From Falciphora oryzae (lineage: Eukaryota > Ascomycota > Sordariomycetes > Magnaporthales > Magnaporthaceae), in contig JNVV01000007.1 of assembly GCA_000733355.1 (NCBI GenBank), forward strand, positions 680,624 to 744,623: 64,000 nt of DNA, written 5' to 3'. Both the position numbers and the translations under genes were made by a program. The notes beneath the pieces were generated by a model. That model was not told where the DNA came from, searched no databases, and saw only the letters and a list, made by a program, of their open reading frames with translations. Shown in pieces: positions 47,179 to 56,768 of the stretch. Every line of letters starts with the position of its first letter. The stretch's first letter is position 1.

Positions 47179-47811
47179 AGCCCGCTTGCGAGCGTGGAGC
47201 AGAAGAAGACTGGAGGAGAAGTTGGCGCGCCTGCGACCAACGGCAAGGCCTAGAAGGTCTTGCGCATGCATTAGGTGCCGCTTGACCGAAAAGCGAAAGA
47301 TTGATGAGCGAGCGGGCCCGAGTCTTTGTTTCTTTTGTCTGGCTGGCGGCTTGGTAAATATTCTGGAAAGAGCGCAACGACAAACTTCTTTATACCCCTT
47401 TTTCCTTCAACCCATGTTTTTCTTTGCCCCTTACCCCTGTCTATACACACAACTTTGCGCAACAGTTGCCTAGAAATAGCGATCCGTCAGTGCATACCAT
47501 CCAAAATAATAAAATAATGTCTGCATGATCTAGAGAATTAGGTGGGTAGCGAGCAGGTGGTAGCAAGTAAAGTGGTTGTGAAGCCTCGTTAATAAACGTT
47601 TGCAATATTGAAGGCTATCCCTCACAGCAACAAAACACGCGACTGTCGAAGCGTTCTGATTGGTAAAAGAATAGAATAGAATGCGTCCGGATATCTAGTT
47701 CTTGAGCAAAGCTGGGATAATAAAAGAGGGGTAAAACAAGCAACACTTCCCCATTAGCTACTGCATGTGCTCCACGTAGCCATCTCCATAATTACACTTC
47801 GTCGCCTCGCC
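47179..47811. other. Convergent 3' flanks
   Basis: The sterol glucosyltransferase (+) and calponin-homology gene (-) end into this 633-bp AT-richer interval. It contains AATAAT/AATAAA-like A-rich motifs near 47,505-47,520 and 47,590, suitable for polyadenylation on the plus strand. No gene was seen. Confidence 0.5.
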
Positions 47812-50052
47812 TCACGGCCTCCCCGGCAGCGGCCTCGGCCCTCCAATCTGCCTCGGCCCCACTATCTGCCTCCGGCCGGCGCCGATGCCCTGGGATCCGC
47901 GGTTCTGGCCGTCGCCGCCCGTGTAGCCGGACCACTGGCCGACGTCCCAGCGGCCGCCGACGCCGCCGCCAATGCCGTCGACGGCGCCGTCGGCAGGGCG
48001 GACGGCCTTTGCCGTCTCCTCCTGGGCCGCCTCCCACTCGCGCTGGCGCTGGCGGTCCATCTCCATCTCGCGCTCGACCAGCGACTTGGACGCCCAGCCG
48101 CCCGCCCGCGTCTGCAGCTGCGACTGCGCCCGCCGCCGGTCCTCGGCGTCGCGCTCCGCCGTGGCGCCGAGCTCGCGCGAGTACGTCGGCGTCGGCGCCG
48201 CCGCCACGGGCGCCGGGTTGCTCGCCAGGAACTTGTCCGTCCGACTGGCGTACGCCTTGGGATCCGGCAGCGGCCTCGACGATCCGCCCGTGGTCTGCGG
48301 CTTGATGGGGACCGGCCTCTGCGCCCCACCCGTCGTTTGTGGCTTGATTGGAATCGGCCTCTGGGCTCCGCCCGTGGTCTGGGGCTTAACTGGGACCGGT
48401 GGCTTCCCGCCCGTGAGTTGCGGCTTGACGGGAACCGGTGGTCTTTGCTCGCCGGTGCGGTGAGGCCTTAGCCTATCCTCTGGTGGCTGAAGGTGTTCTT
48501 GTTCTTGTTGCTGTCGTGGTGGTTCGGCGGGTAGGGGCCTGGGCTCGGGAAGAGGCCTTGCGGGGAGGGTAGGCTGTGTCCTGAGGGGAGACGGCTCCAT
48601 TTCCCGGCCCCTGTCCCTACCACGCAGGAAGTGGGGCTCATCGTTCCTAGACCATGAGTCTTGCCGGCTAGGACCCCCAGAAGGCGGTGCGGGCCGGCTC
48701 CGCGACCGTGTCCGGCCGTTCTTGCCATCGCCAACCGAGGGCGAAGGAAGGCCGCCGCTCCTCTGCCGCGAGCGCCTGTACTCCTCTTCACGCTCCGCCG
48801 CCCGCTGGACCTCGGTCTTGTCGCCCGTGCGTTGTCGTGGGAGCGACTGCTGCTGCTCCGCCTGGTATTCGCTCAGATACTGGCCATTCAGACGGGGCCC
48901 GTTCCTGCTCCGAGAACGCTTCCGCTCTTGGGCCAGCCGAGCTTCCGCTTCCTCCTCTTCCCTACGGCGGCGCTCGTCGGCGAGCTGCCACTGGCGTTCC
49001 TGCTCCTCCCACTTGCGTTTCTCCTCCTCCAGCCGGCGCCGCTCCTCAGCGTGGGCTCGGCGTGTCTCTTCCAGTATTCGGCGCTCGTCCTCGAGCCTTC
49101 GCTTCTCCGCCTCTGCCTCTTGCCGTCGGCGCTCCTCTTCGGCTTCTAAACGTTGGCGCTCCTCCTCGGCCTCGCGTTCCTTTCTCAGGCGGATCTTCTC
49201 GGCCGCGTTGGGCACGTGAGGGCCCGCGCTCGTGATCTGACGCCGACCGCCAAAGGCGATGCCCAGGTTGCCCTGGCTAGCGCCGCCCATGTAGCCGTAC
49301 TGCGCGATGTTCCAGGCTGGCGAGGTAGAGCCCTCATGTTCCTTCCGACTCCAGCTGCTAGTCGAGGTCGGTGATTTGGTAGGGCTCCAGCGCCCGCTGC
49401 TCGAGTCGCCCGTCTTGGATGCCGTGAGTTGGGGACGGCTGGCGCCATAGACAGAGGAACCATTGTTCAAGCTGGACGTGCCCCTGCTGCGCGCGCTCGA
49501 GGATGGCGACAAGGGACCGCCCGTAGACTGTGGGCTTAGGATTGAGCTGGGCGGCCGGGCTCGGCCAATGGCAGTGGTGAAAGTCGAGGGGTTAACGGCG
49601 TGAGCAGCGCGGCTGAAGGCGCCCAGGCATTGCAGAACCTGTGCCGGGTCCTTGGACTCGTATAAATCGACGGTCAGGAACATGTCGTGCTGCTGTAGGC
49701 CGAGAGGCGGCTGCTGGCAGGCGCGGAGGAAGTGGGAGATGTTCTCCATCTGAACGAAGGGCATCGCCGACGACTTGAACTTGATTCCCGGCGGCGGCAG
49801 TGCGAGGTTGACCAGCCTAAAAAGAGACGGAAGATGGCTTGTCAGGGCGGCTGAGACGGGAGCAGGCAGGCTGGTGTCGACTTACTTGCACAGGGCGACG
49901 CCGTCCTTGAGGGCCTCGAGCAGATCGCCAGGGGCCAGCTGCTGGCCTAGTATGCCCTCGATCCACTCGCGCGCTTCTCTTGCTGCGCCAGGGGTGTATT
50001 TGTCGAGGCGCATCCTGCGCAGGTCCTTGTCCAGCGATGTGACCGACGCCAT
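47812..50052 (-). CDS. Calponin-homology (transgelin/SM22-like) actin-associated protein
   Basis: Exons are 50052-49886 and 49816-47812 (donor GTAAGT, acceptor TTTTAG), 2,172 nt and 723 residues. The short first exon restores the true N-terminus. Residues ~1-130 are a single CH domain of the fungal Scp1/transgelin group, spanning the junction: REWIEGILGQ, then LLEALKDGVALCKLVNL, MENISHFLRACQ and LYESKDPAQVLQCLGAF. These proteins bind and bundle actin. Residues ~210-330 form a long charged coiled coil rich in E, R and Q. The C-terminal half is disordered and holds four 14-residue tandem repeats containing PVPVKPQ/PIPIKPQ, which resemble SH3-binding PxxP sites. The protein is much longer than yeast Scp1 (200 residues). 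It diverges from NDUFAF2. Actin association is inferred from the CH family. Confidence 0.87.
48280..48450 (-). repeat. Four tandem 42-bp repeats encoding P(V/I)P(V/I)KPQxTGG units
   Basis: In the calponin-homology gene, four consecutive 14-residue units share the core PxPxKPQ(T/L)TGG; a degenerate fifth unit (RPLPDPK) follows. The nucleotide copies are similar but not identical, so the array is old or under protein-level selection. Each unit presents a PxxP-like, basic-flanked motif. Confidence 0.85.
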
Positions 50053-51089
50053 TGTGGACGGTGAGCGCCGTGGTGCGCGCGCCGTACACTAGGTGCGTAT
50101 TTGGAAGGCCTGGACGGCAGGAACGGATATGAAATGGTTGCGCTATCTGCTCGTGATAGAATAATCTGCTGGTTGCTGAGATGCTAAACGATGGCCTGGG
50201 AGGCAGGCAGACAGGTCTAGGTAGCACCCTTGGATACCTTAGGTATCTAGGTGTGGTTGTGATTACACAGCCCCTCTTTGGCTTCCCCTGCCTGGGCTTG
50301 ATGATGACGACCGAGTTTCCGACGGCCCAAGCGAAACGCACAATCCGGATCGGACGGATCGGGGCTGGCGCGATGGTTTGGGGGCCGAGTTACGCGATCC
50401 GAAGGGAAGGGGACGGACGGGCGCATAAAAAGGCCGAGGATGCGCAGGTGTTTCAGGCCTTTCCGGAAGCCGGTGGAAAGATGACGATGGTTGGGAAAAT
50501 GCGATGCAAATATCGAGGTGGCTGGGAGAGAGCGAAAGGGGAGATTGTTCAGGCCCTATTGCAACCCATTGTCCAACGATATTGCAGCCGGCAATAATGA
50601 TGGGCCTGGGAGGGAGCCGGATGGCAGCGACGGTAGCATTGACGAGGCGGCGCTGCGTGCGTTGGGCCGCATTTCAGAAGGAAGGGCCTTGGACGTCCGA
50701 AATTGAGCGCGTTAACCTGGAACCCAGAATCTACATTCCATCGGCTTAGACGTGGAGCGCAATGCACGGCCTCTGAGGGACCCCCCGCTGTCGCCACTGT
50801 GGGGGTGGTTGGGCTGACCGCCGCCCGGGCCATATGCTGCCAGGTGCTGTGGCTGGCCCGGCTGGATGCCCCACTGCCGCTCAAGAAGTGGCGGTGCGAC
50901 CTGGATGGCCCCTGACGGCCCAGGAGAAGAAGTCACGATGATGCAACGCTGTTGGAGATCCATCTACGCGCCTAGTGCCCAGCCAAGACGCGACGAGGGA
51001 CTAATGACTTTTTAATTTTATACATGAATGCATGCCGTCGCTCTCATCTCCTCATGTAAACTGCATACCACATATCCAAGTCAATAATA
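50053..51089. promoter_or_regulatory. Divergent promoter region, calponin-homology gene / NDUFAF2
   Basis: About 1.0 kb lies between divergent start codons. It has an AT-rich leader just before 51,090 (TTTTTAATTTTATAC near 51,009). Open frames of up to 138 codons on the plus strand (50,181-50,597) show no family features and are judged non-coding. Confidence 0.5.
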
Positions 51090-51743
51090 ATGCCTCCACC
51101 AAATCCTTTTTCGCCCATCCTAAAAGCCTGGCAAAACTGGAAAGGTCTCCGCCTGCCATGGCGGAAGCGGTTCCTCGTCGGTATGCATCCGTAGCAGGCA
51201 ACTCTGGCTATATTCACTCAAACCACCTTGCTAAGACCGAGTAACACTGCAGGCTCGGACCTGCAAGGTAACACGTACTGGGAATTTCGCGACGTGCGCG
51301 GGCCCGACACCACGGGCCGCTGGCGGCGCATCGTGCAGTACCCGCGGTCCACGCACTACTCCGAGGTGAAAGTGACCCCGCAGTGGTCGCAGTGGCTGCG
51401 CCACGTGCGCGAGGAGCCCCCTTCCCTCGAGGAGCAGCGCGCCGACGTCGCCCGCCGCGAGCGCATGAAGCTGCTGGCCGCCGAGGCTGACGCGAGGTGG
51501 GAGGCCAAGCCCCGCGTCATGGACGACCCGGCCTCCCACGCCGCCGCCGGCCCGGCCCTCGCCTCGGAGCCAGGCCATGGCGAGGCGCGGCCGGGCGGGC
51601 TGGAGCCTGGCCCAGAGGTTCCGGCTGGTGCCAAGCCCAGCAGCACTACCCCGGCAGAGGACCCCTGGAAGAGAGCGAGGGGAGGGCCGAGCGAGGACTG
51701 GCAGCCTGAAGCTTGGAACCCTAACAAAAACCCCAGGAGATGA
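51090..51743 (+). CDS. Complex I assembly factor NDUFAF2 (B17.2L/mimitin family)
   Basis: Exons are 51090-51180 and 51253-51743 (donor GTATGC, acceptor CTGCAG), 582 nt and 193 residues. The short first exon starts with MPPPNPFSPILKAWQNW and joins in phase to GSDLQGNTYWEFRD, the signature of the NDUFA12/NDUFAF2 family, followed by GRWRRIVQYPRSTHYSEV and the WSQWLRH motif. NDUFAF2 is a mitochondrial matrix chaperone acting in a late step of NADH:ubiquinone oxidoreductase assembly, replaced by NDUFA12 in the mature enzyme. The Pro/Ala-rich C-terminal extension ending EAWNPNKNPRR favours the assembly factor over the structural subunit. A tRNA-like element lies in the 3' flank. Confidence 0.85.
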
Positions 51744-51825
51744 AAGAGGCATATAAGGAGGCAAGAAGCATGTGGGCAAGGTTTAATACTGTAAAACAAC
51801 ATGTTGATCCAGAAGCATATAAGGC

Positions 51826-52058
51826 AACAAAACAAACCAAAAACTGCAAAAAAGAAATGCAAAAAGCTCACTGCCGCTTCGGGGCGACAGCTACGAAACA
51901 TCCCATTTGGGAGGTTTACTTCGCGACGGAAAATCCGACGATTAACCCCAACCGGGGCTCGAACCCGCGACCCAAGCGGCTAACGTAACGGAGTACAGGT
52001 AAGGTCCCGGTGTCGACTCGACCCATCCTCATAACCGCTACACCAACTTGGCGCCCCA
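51826..52058 (-). mobile_element. Candidate tRNA-derived SINE or tRNA pseudogene
   Basis: On the minus strand an A-box-like TGGTGTAGCGGTTA (52,045-52,032) is followed 66 bp later by a B-box GGTTCGAGCC (51,965-51,956), the internal promoter of Pol III genes. The A-box matches tRNA-Glu-type D arms. The T arm pairs only partly (GCGGG/CCCGG), the acceptor GCGCCAA/TTGGGGT has a G-G mismatch and one extra base, and no clean cloverleaf forms. It is therefore not scored as a functional tRNA, although an intron-containing one is possible. Downstream there is an imperfect inverted repeat (51,896-51,917) and then a T/G-rich tail with T runs, the usual SINE plan. No target-site duplication was found and the ends are approximate. 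Confidence 0.4.
51896..51917. repeat. Imperfect inverted repeat in the SINE-like body
   Basis: Two 10-nt arms (AAACATCCCA and TGGGAGGTTT) are complementary except for one A-G mismatch and are separated by TT. It could form a stem-loop in the transcript of the tRNA-like element. Confidence 0.55.
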
Positions 52059-52579
52059 AGGTTTGATGTCTACAGCAAGCAGGCTGATGGGCTATAAGCC
52101 TTGTGCCGTAGAGACGGCAGGAGCGACTGGAGAGAGGCTCTTTGGGGTCGCGTTTGTATGTTCGCCTTCCCTTTCATTATGCTGTTGCGCCGTTGTAGTC
52201 TCGCGTTTTGGCAACAACCCTTCTTAAAACCTTTATTCCCCAAGAGCTCTGTCAGCGTGGAGGATGGGTATATACAATGATGATGGAAGACATTATGATA
52301 TCGCGTCCCAAAAGCACACCCATAAAAGATACCTGTTTCCGCCACCAAAGCCAGTGAATCCCCCCTAACGCCATGCTCCCAAGCAGGGCCCAGTATCAAC
52401 AAGCAATTGCGGCAGGTCTGTCCCACCAGTGATGCCCTTTTGAGCTCCCAAAGACAAAAAGAAAACAGACGCGTAGTTTTGACGAAACAACAATGAAAAG
52501 CGAGAAGATGTCGCTTTCAGGGCGTCCCTGCCATTCGATCAATTATCCCACAAGCCATGGTTCAACATGGCATGAACTC

Positions 52580-54533
52580 CTACATGACAACGTCGTCATC
52601 GTCGGATTGCTCTTCGTCTCGAACAATCTCCATGAGGTACTCGAGGCGCGACCCCGACTGCGCCAGGATCTTGCGGGCGGCCTCCTCGGCCTGGTCCTTA
52701 GAGCGGCCGCTCTTCTTAGGCTTGGACCGGTCGTTGCGCAACGCAACCCCAGTCCGGACCGCTTCATCAAGCTCAGCCGAATAGCAAACCTGGCCGTTAA
52801 CCCAGAGTATGCGGAACAGTGATTCGAGAACGAGCGAGAACTTGGCGTTCCCCTCGGCCGTGCTGGTGGCGGCAAAAGGGAGATAACACTTCTCCATGAT
52901 CAACATGTTGATAAAGCCGCCGTCAACCGCTGCCTTGTCAATCTTGTTGGGTTTCGGAGCCGACGTGGGCCGAAATGTGCCAACGGCGTCAAGAAGCAGG
53001 GAGACTTGAGACTTCGAGTCCATCTCCGTCCTGTGCGACGCGACGTATAATTCATACAACGGGACTGGCAAGGACCGAAGGCTGCTGGAGAAGACGGCGA
53101 ACAGCTCGGTCTGGCATTCGGCGTTGTCTAAAAAGTCAAAGGCTTTCCCCACCTGCCCACTGTCAGCGCCATGAACCAAGCGACAAGAGTATCAGGTTAG
53201 TACCAAATACTTTCTTACCATATCGAAAAACCGTAGACGTAGGCTCACAGACGCCATGAGCTCCTCACTTAGCGGCGGTGCCTCCTCCATCTTTTTCTGG
53301 CGCGAACCAGCCGCCGGCCTCGTGGGCGAATCGGGAGCAGACCCCTGAGAGCTCAGGCCGTCGTCGTCGAAATAGTCGCCAAAATTATCGTTGGCAAGGT
53401 CCAGGTCCGAGCTCAGGGTGCGCTTCCGCTTATTACCGGCATCCGTCCTCGCCTTGGCCTCCCTGTCGTACAGCCCCGGGAACTCGCGGAGCGAGGCGGC
53501 GCTCCCGTCGGCGAACAGGGCCCTCACCATCCCTTTAACGGCAGAGCGATCCAGATCGCGGACATAACGAAGCAGCAGCGAGCCGCGGCGCCAGCCGCTG
53601 CTGTCCGTGTCGCTGGCGTCTAGCCTCTCCCTTTCCCCGTAGTCGGCGTCCAAGACGTCCGCCATGAACCCCAGCCAGACCTCCCAGTATTTCCACCGCT
53701 CGGGGTGGAGGGCGCTGCAGTTGAAGGCCCAGCCGAGCAGCCTCCAGAAGCTATCGGCCTTGGAAAACACTATATGGCTCGGCGCGAAGCGGCCGCCCAT
53801 GGCCTCGTCTTCCTCGTTGGTCTCATCCTCGACGCCCGCCGACAGCGCGCGCCTCCCTTGGCGGCGCCAGGGCTCGAAATCGAAGGCAGCGCGGAAGTTG
53901 GCGTGAACGGGGCCCACTGATCCCAGGAGACCGCGCAGATACTGCATGGCCTGGGACCCTATTATGCGGTGCGACACCTCGGTCGGTCGGTTCGTATACA
54001 GCGGGTGGATGGCGAGGCTGGCCAGGAAGGCGATCTGATTTGGTGGCGGGAGTAACGCTGGTCGCTGCTTGGACCGAGGCCGGTGGCCCCCGGCAGACAT
54101 GAGACTCCCAAGCATCTCAATCGCGGCACCGTCTAGATAGGAGTCATGTCAATGCGAATCCTCCCTTCCCGATTAGGGAACTCCGAAGCCGTCACTTACA
54201 CAACTCCTCCTCCAGGTAAATCTTGCAGTGCTCCCTGACCTCGCGGGGAAGCTTTTTGGCTGAGCGGTATGGTGGCAGCACTTCATCTTTGGCGAGGTCC
54301 TCTGCGCCCTCGTCAAGGTCGCCGTACCCTTCCATCGGCGTGTCGGGCGCGCTGGCCTGCAGCTTGTCTTCGAATTGGTCTGGACTGGTCTTCGCGGTGG
54401 TCACGACGTCATCGTCGCGCTCGGCCGTCTCGCTGGCGGTGCAAAACGACGGCGTTGGTGAGCTTTCGGGTGAAGAGTTGGGCGACTTTGATGTCGACCC
54501 AGCGGCGCTCCGAGGTTTCCAGCGGGCCGCCAT
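52580..54533 (-). CDS. Uncharacterised 606-residue fungal protein
   Basis: Exons are 54533-54200, 54132-53219 and 53152-52580 (donors GTAAGT and GTAAGA; acceptors TCTAG and GCAG), 1,821 nt and 606 residues with consistent phases. Residues 1-~85 are disordered and Ser/Asp-rich. From ~90 on it looks helical and folded, starting KKLPREVREHCKIYLEEELYGAA (read here as two parts, KKLPREVREHC and KIYLEEEL, across the first intron). The middle has a charged linker with DNFGDYFDDDG and a Lys/Arg patch (KRKR), and the last third has LLDAVGTFRPTS, then a Lys-rich stretch and an acidic end (DEEQSDDDDVVM). The mix of basic patches and acidic tails would fit a nuclear or nucleolar protein, but that is a guess. 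I do not recognise the family. Confidence 0.72.
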
Positions 54534-55569
54534 TGCGGCTGGGAGGAGGGGTTCGCCAAATGGTCGGCTGTTGGTGGCCAGCCTTGCGGAGGAGACGCGA
54601 TGGTCGCGCGTTCAATGAGAACCTAAAATGGGCCAGTAGGTGGGGTAGTTCGCCCAGCTACGGAGTGACCCACGAGCACACGTGATTTTACTGACGGGCT
54701 CAAAGAGATCCAGTTCAGGGCGCTTCTTCCGCCAACTCTTTTGTTCCAAGTTGGTGTTGGTTCTTTTATTCTATTTCGCTAGAACCTACGAGAACCTCTT
54801 CTAGATTGTAACTTGACTTTCCTTCTCGTCTTACACTGTCCTCTCGGCGTTCTAATTGCCGCCTTGCCTATCTATCTAGACCTAGCTAGCCAGCATTCAT
54901 CGCATCAGGTTTACGGACCTGGCCTCCCTTTTCTGTGATGCCTCCGCCTCTACGGTGTCCAAATAAAAACCTTCAGTTCCGACCACGCTAATTGGGACAC
55001 ACACTATCCCAATTATTCCCTATACCATTTCTTATTTCCTTTCAACTGCTGGGTGTCTTAATTGCCCCTGTAGTTTTTACGGATTGCAGACTGTTATTTG
55101 GGGAACGCGGTTTTCTGCCTCACAAACGCGTGTGCATCAAGATGATGCGATCGTCATAATGCATCTAAAAATGCAACCCTCCAGAAGCTGGTGTGGAAGC
55201 TCAGAAACACCGCAATAAGCGCTGCTAGCCAGTGATCTGCACACAGAGGCCGGGCGGGATTAGGATCTGGAGCCTTGTGCCTCACTTGCGAAGCCAACGA
55301 GCCCCTAGACTTCGTATAATTTTATGGGGGCACCCTCATCAGCACTAATCCCCAATGGGGTGCAGCTAGCTGGGGTTTTCCCACACCCTGCCAAAGAGTC
55401 TCCTCATACTTAGGATACGCTTCGTCCTCCCGCATCGCCTGGCATTGCCGAGTTAGCGGTTTCGAGCCTCTGTCAGAGGATGGGAGCAGCAGGCGACGAG
55501 TTTCATGCAGCCCAGGAAGAAAGATAGCGCAAGCCTCGTTACTTGGCGCCTTAGCAAGACAACAGAGCC
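54534..55569. promoter_or_regulatory. Divergent promoter region
   Basis: This 1.0 kb AT-richer interval separates the 606-residue gene (-) from the membrane protein gene (+). T-rich tracts lie at 54,735-54,830 and 55,015-55,080. A sequence GGTTTCGAGCC near 55,458 resembles a B-box but has no partner A-box or cloverleaf. Confidence 0.45.
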
Positions 55570-56558
55570 ATGCAGCACAACACGACGCCACCACCGCAAC
55601 AGCCGGATCATGCCGGGCTCGAGTTCATAGACCACGGCGGGCTTGAAGTGGTCGAGCGCCCCGACGGGCTCGAGGTCTTGCCGACCCACACCAACAACAA
55701 CCACCCTCCCGTCTACGGCTACCCACCCGGCTATGGCCCGCCAAACACATACTGGGACAAGAGCGTCTTTGGGAATTCATACTCCCCCAACTCCCCGCCA
55801 AACCCGTCCGTCCACCCGCCGCTCCTCGCGAATGGAGGCGGCGGCAGTGTCGGCGGAGGCTCCAAGGAGGGGACGGCCGGTTCGCCGCCAGAGAGGCTGG
55901 TTTGCGGGATAAGGAGATCTCTATTTTTCGTCATTATGGCCATCGCCGGGTTTATCGCCGTGCTGGCCGTCGCTTTGGGGGTGGGATTAGGTCTCGGGCT
56001 GCGCCAGCCCAGCTCTGCCGACGCGCCAGCCAGGTGGGTGTATTCGACAACGCTCATGAAAGGCGCCTACGCATGTAGAGTGTACCTACCTACCTATGTA
56101 CTTACTAATAGAGTCTATGGTGCTTCAGCTCCGCTACTTCTAGCACACCTACTCGCACCGGGGGCTCGTCGAGAACTACTTCCTACCCGGCGCCGAGAGC
56201 CACAGTGACCACGGGGCCGAACCTCGCCATCGGGTGCCCATCAAACAACGAGACGCTCTACCAGTCGCAGGAGCAGGGCAACCGCAAGTTCCTCCTCCTG
56301 TGCGACCGCGACTACGGCGGCTCGTCCAGCGACGCCGTCGAGCTCTTCAACACCCCGACGGCCACCTTCGCCGAGTGCATCGACAGGTGCGCCGCCAACG
56401 CGGGCTGCAAGGCCGTCGGCTGGGGCAACTACCAGGGCACGCTGACCTGCTGGCTCAAGAGCGAGATCATGAGGCCTCACCCGGCCGGGGGGTGGTACTT
56501 TGCGGTCGGGGAGGAGATATTGCGCAGTGCGTCGCAGAGGAAGAGAAGCCAGCTTTGA
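55570..56558 (+). CDS. Single-pass membrane protein with Cys-rich PAN/Apple-like ectodomain
   Basis: Exons are 55570-56033 and 56129-56558 (donor GTGGGT, acceptor TTCAG), 894 nt and 297 residues. The N-terminal ~110 residues are Pro/Gly/Asn/Tyr-rich and probably cytosolic (VYGYPPGYGPPNTYW). One transmembrane helix spans ~117-145, followed by a Ser/Thr-rich stalk, then a Cys-rich domain at ~185-285 containing LLCDRDYGG, TFAECIDRCAANAGCKAVGWG and TCWLKS. This spacing matches PAN/Apple-like modules found in many fungal surface proteins, where they may bind protein or carbohydrate. There is no signal peptide; the helix should act as a signal anchor. The ligand is unknown. Confidence 0.8.
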
Positions 56559-56768
56559 TCAGGGGGTGGCATTTGCAAGCAGACGTTGCAAGACAGCTTT
56601 GTATCAAGAGGGTGTATTGATATTGATTCAACTGGCCGGTATGAAAGCGGGCGTCTGAATTTCCATCCGAAGAGATACCAAACAAAAGGTGTGCCAACCT
56701 GCTACTGGAGCGGTCAGGGGCAAAACCCCTAAGCCTCCTACCACCCGGAAAACACTCGTGCAGACCAA

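Larger units (their letters stand above)
51744..52579. other. 3' flank of NDUFAF2 and of the 606-residue gene
   Basis: Two genes converge here. The left part contains a tRNA-like/SINE-like element in minus orientation (about 51,826-52,058). The right part, 52,070-52,579, has no coding frame of note. GCATATAAGG occurs twice, near 51,751 and 51,818. Confidence 0.5.

Noticed and set aside
46486..47271. 261-codon minus-strand frame opposite the sterol glucosyltransferase C-terminus
   Set aside because: It is a Leu-rich frame arising from the Glu/Lys/Arg-rich sense strand, with no support as a gene.
50181..50597. 138-codon plus-strand frame between the calponin-homology gene and NDUFAF2
   Set aside because: It lies in the shared promoter and shows no family resemblance.
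55440..55480. B-box-like sequence GGTTTCGAGCC
   Set aside because: There is no A-box at the right distance and no cloverleaf on either strand.
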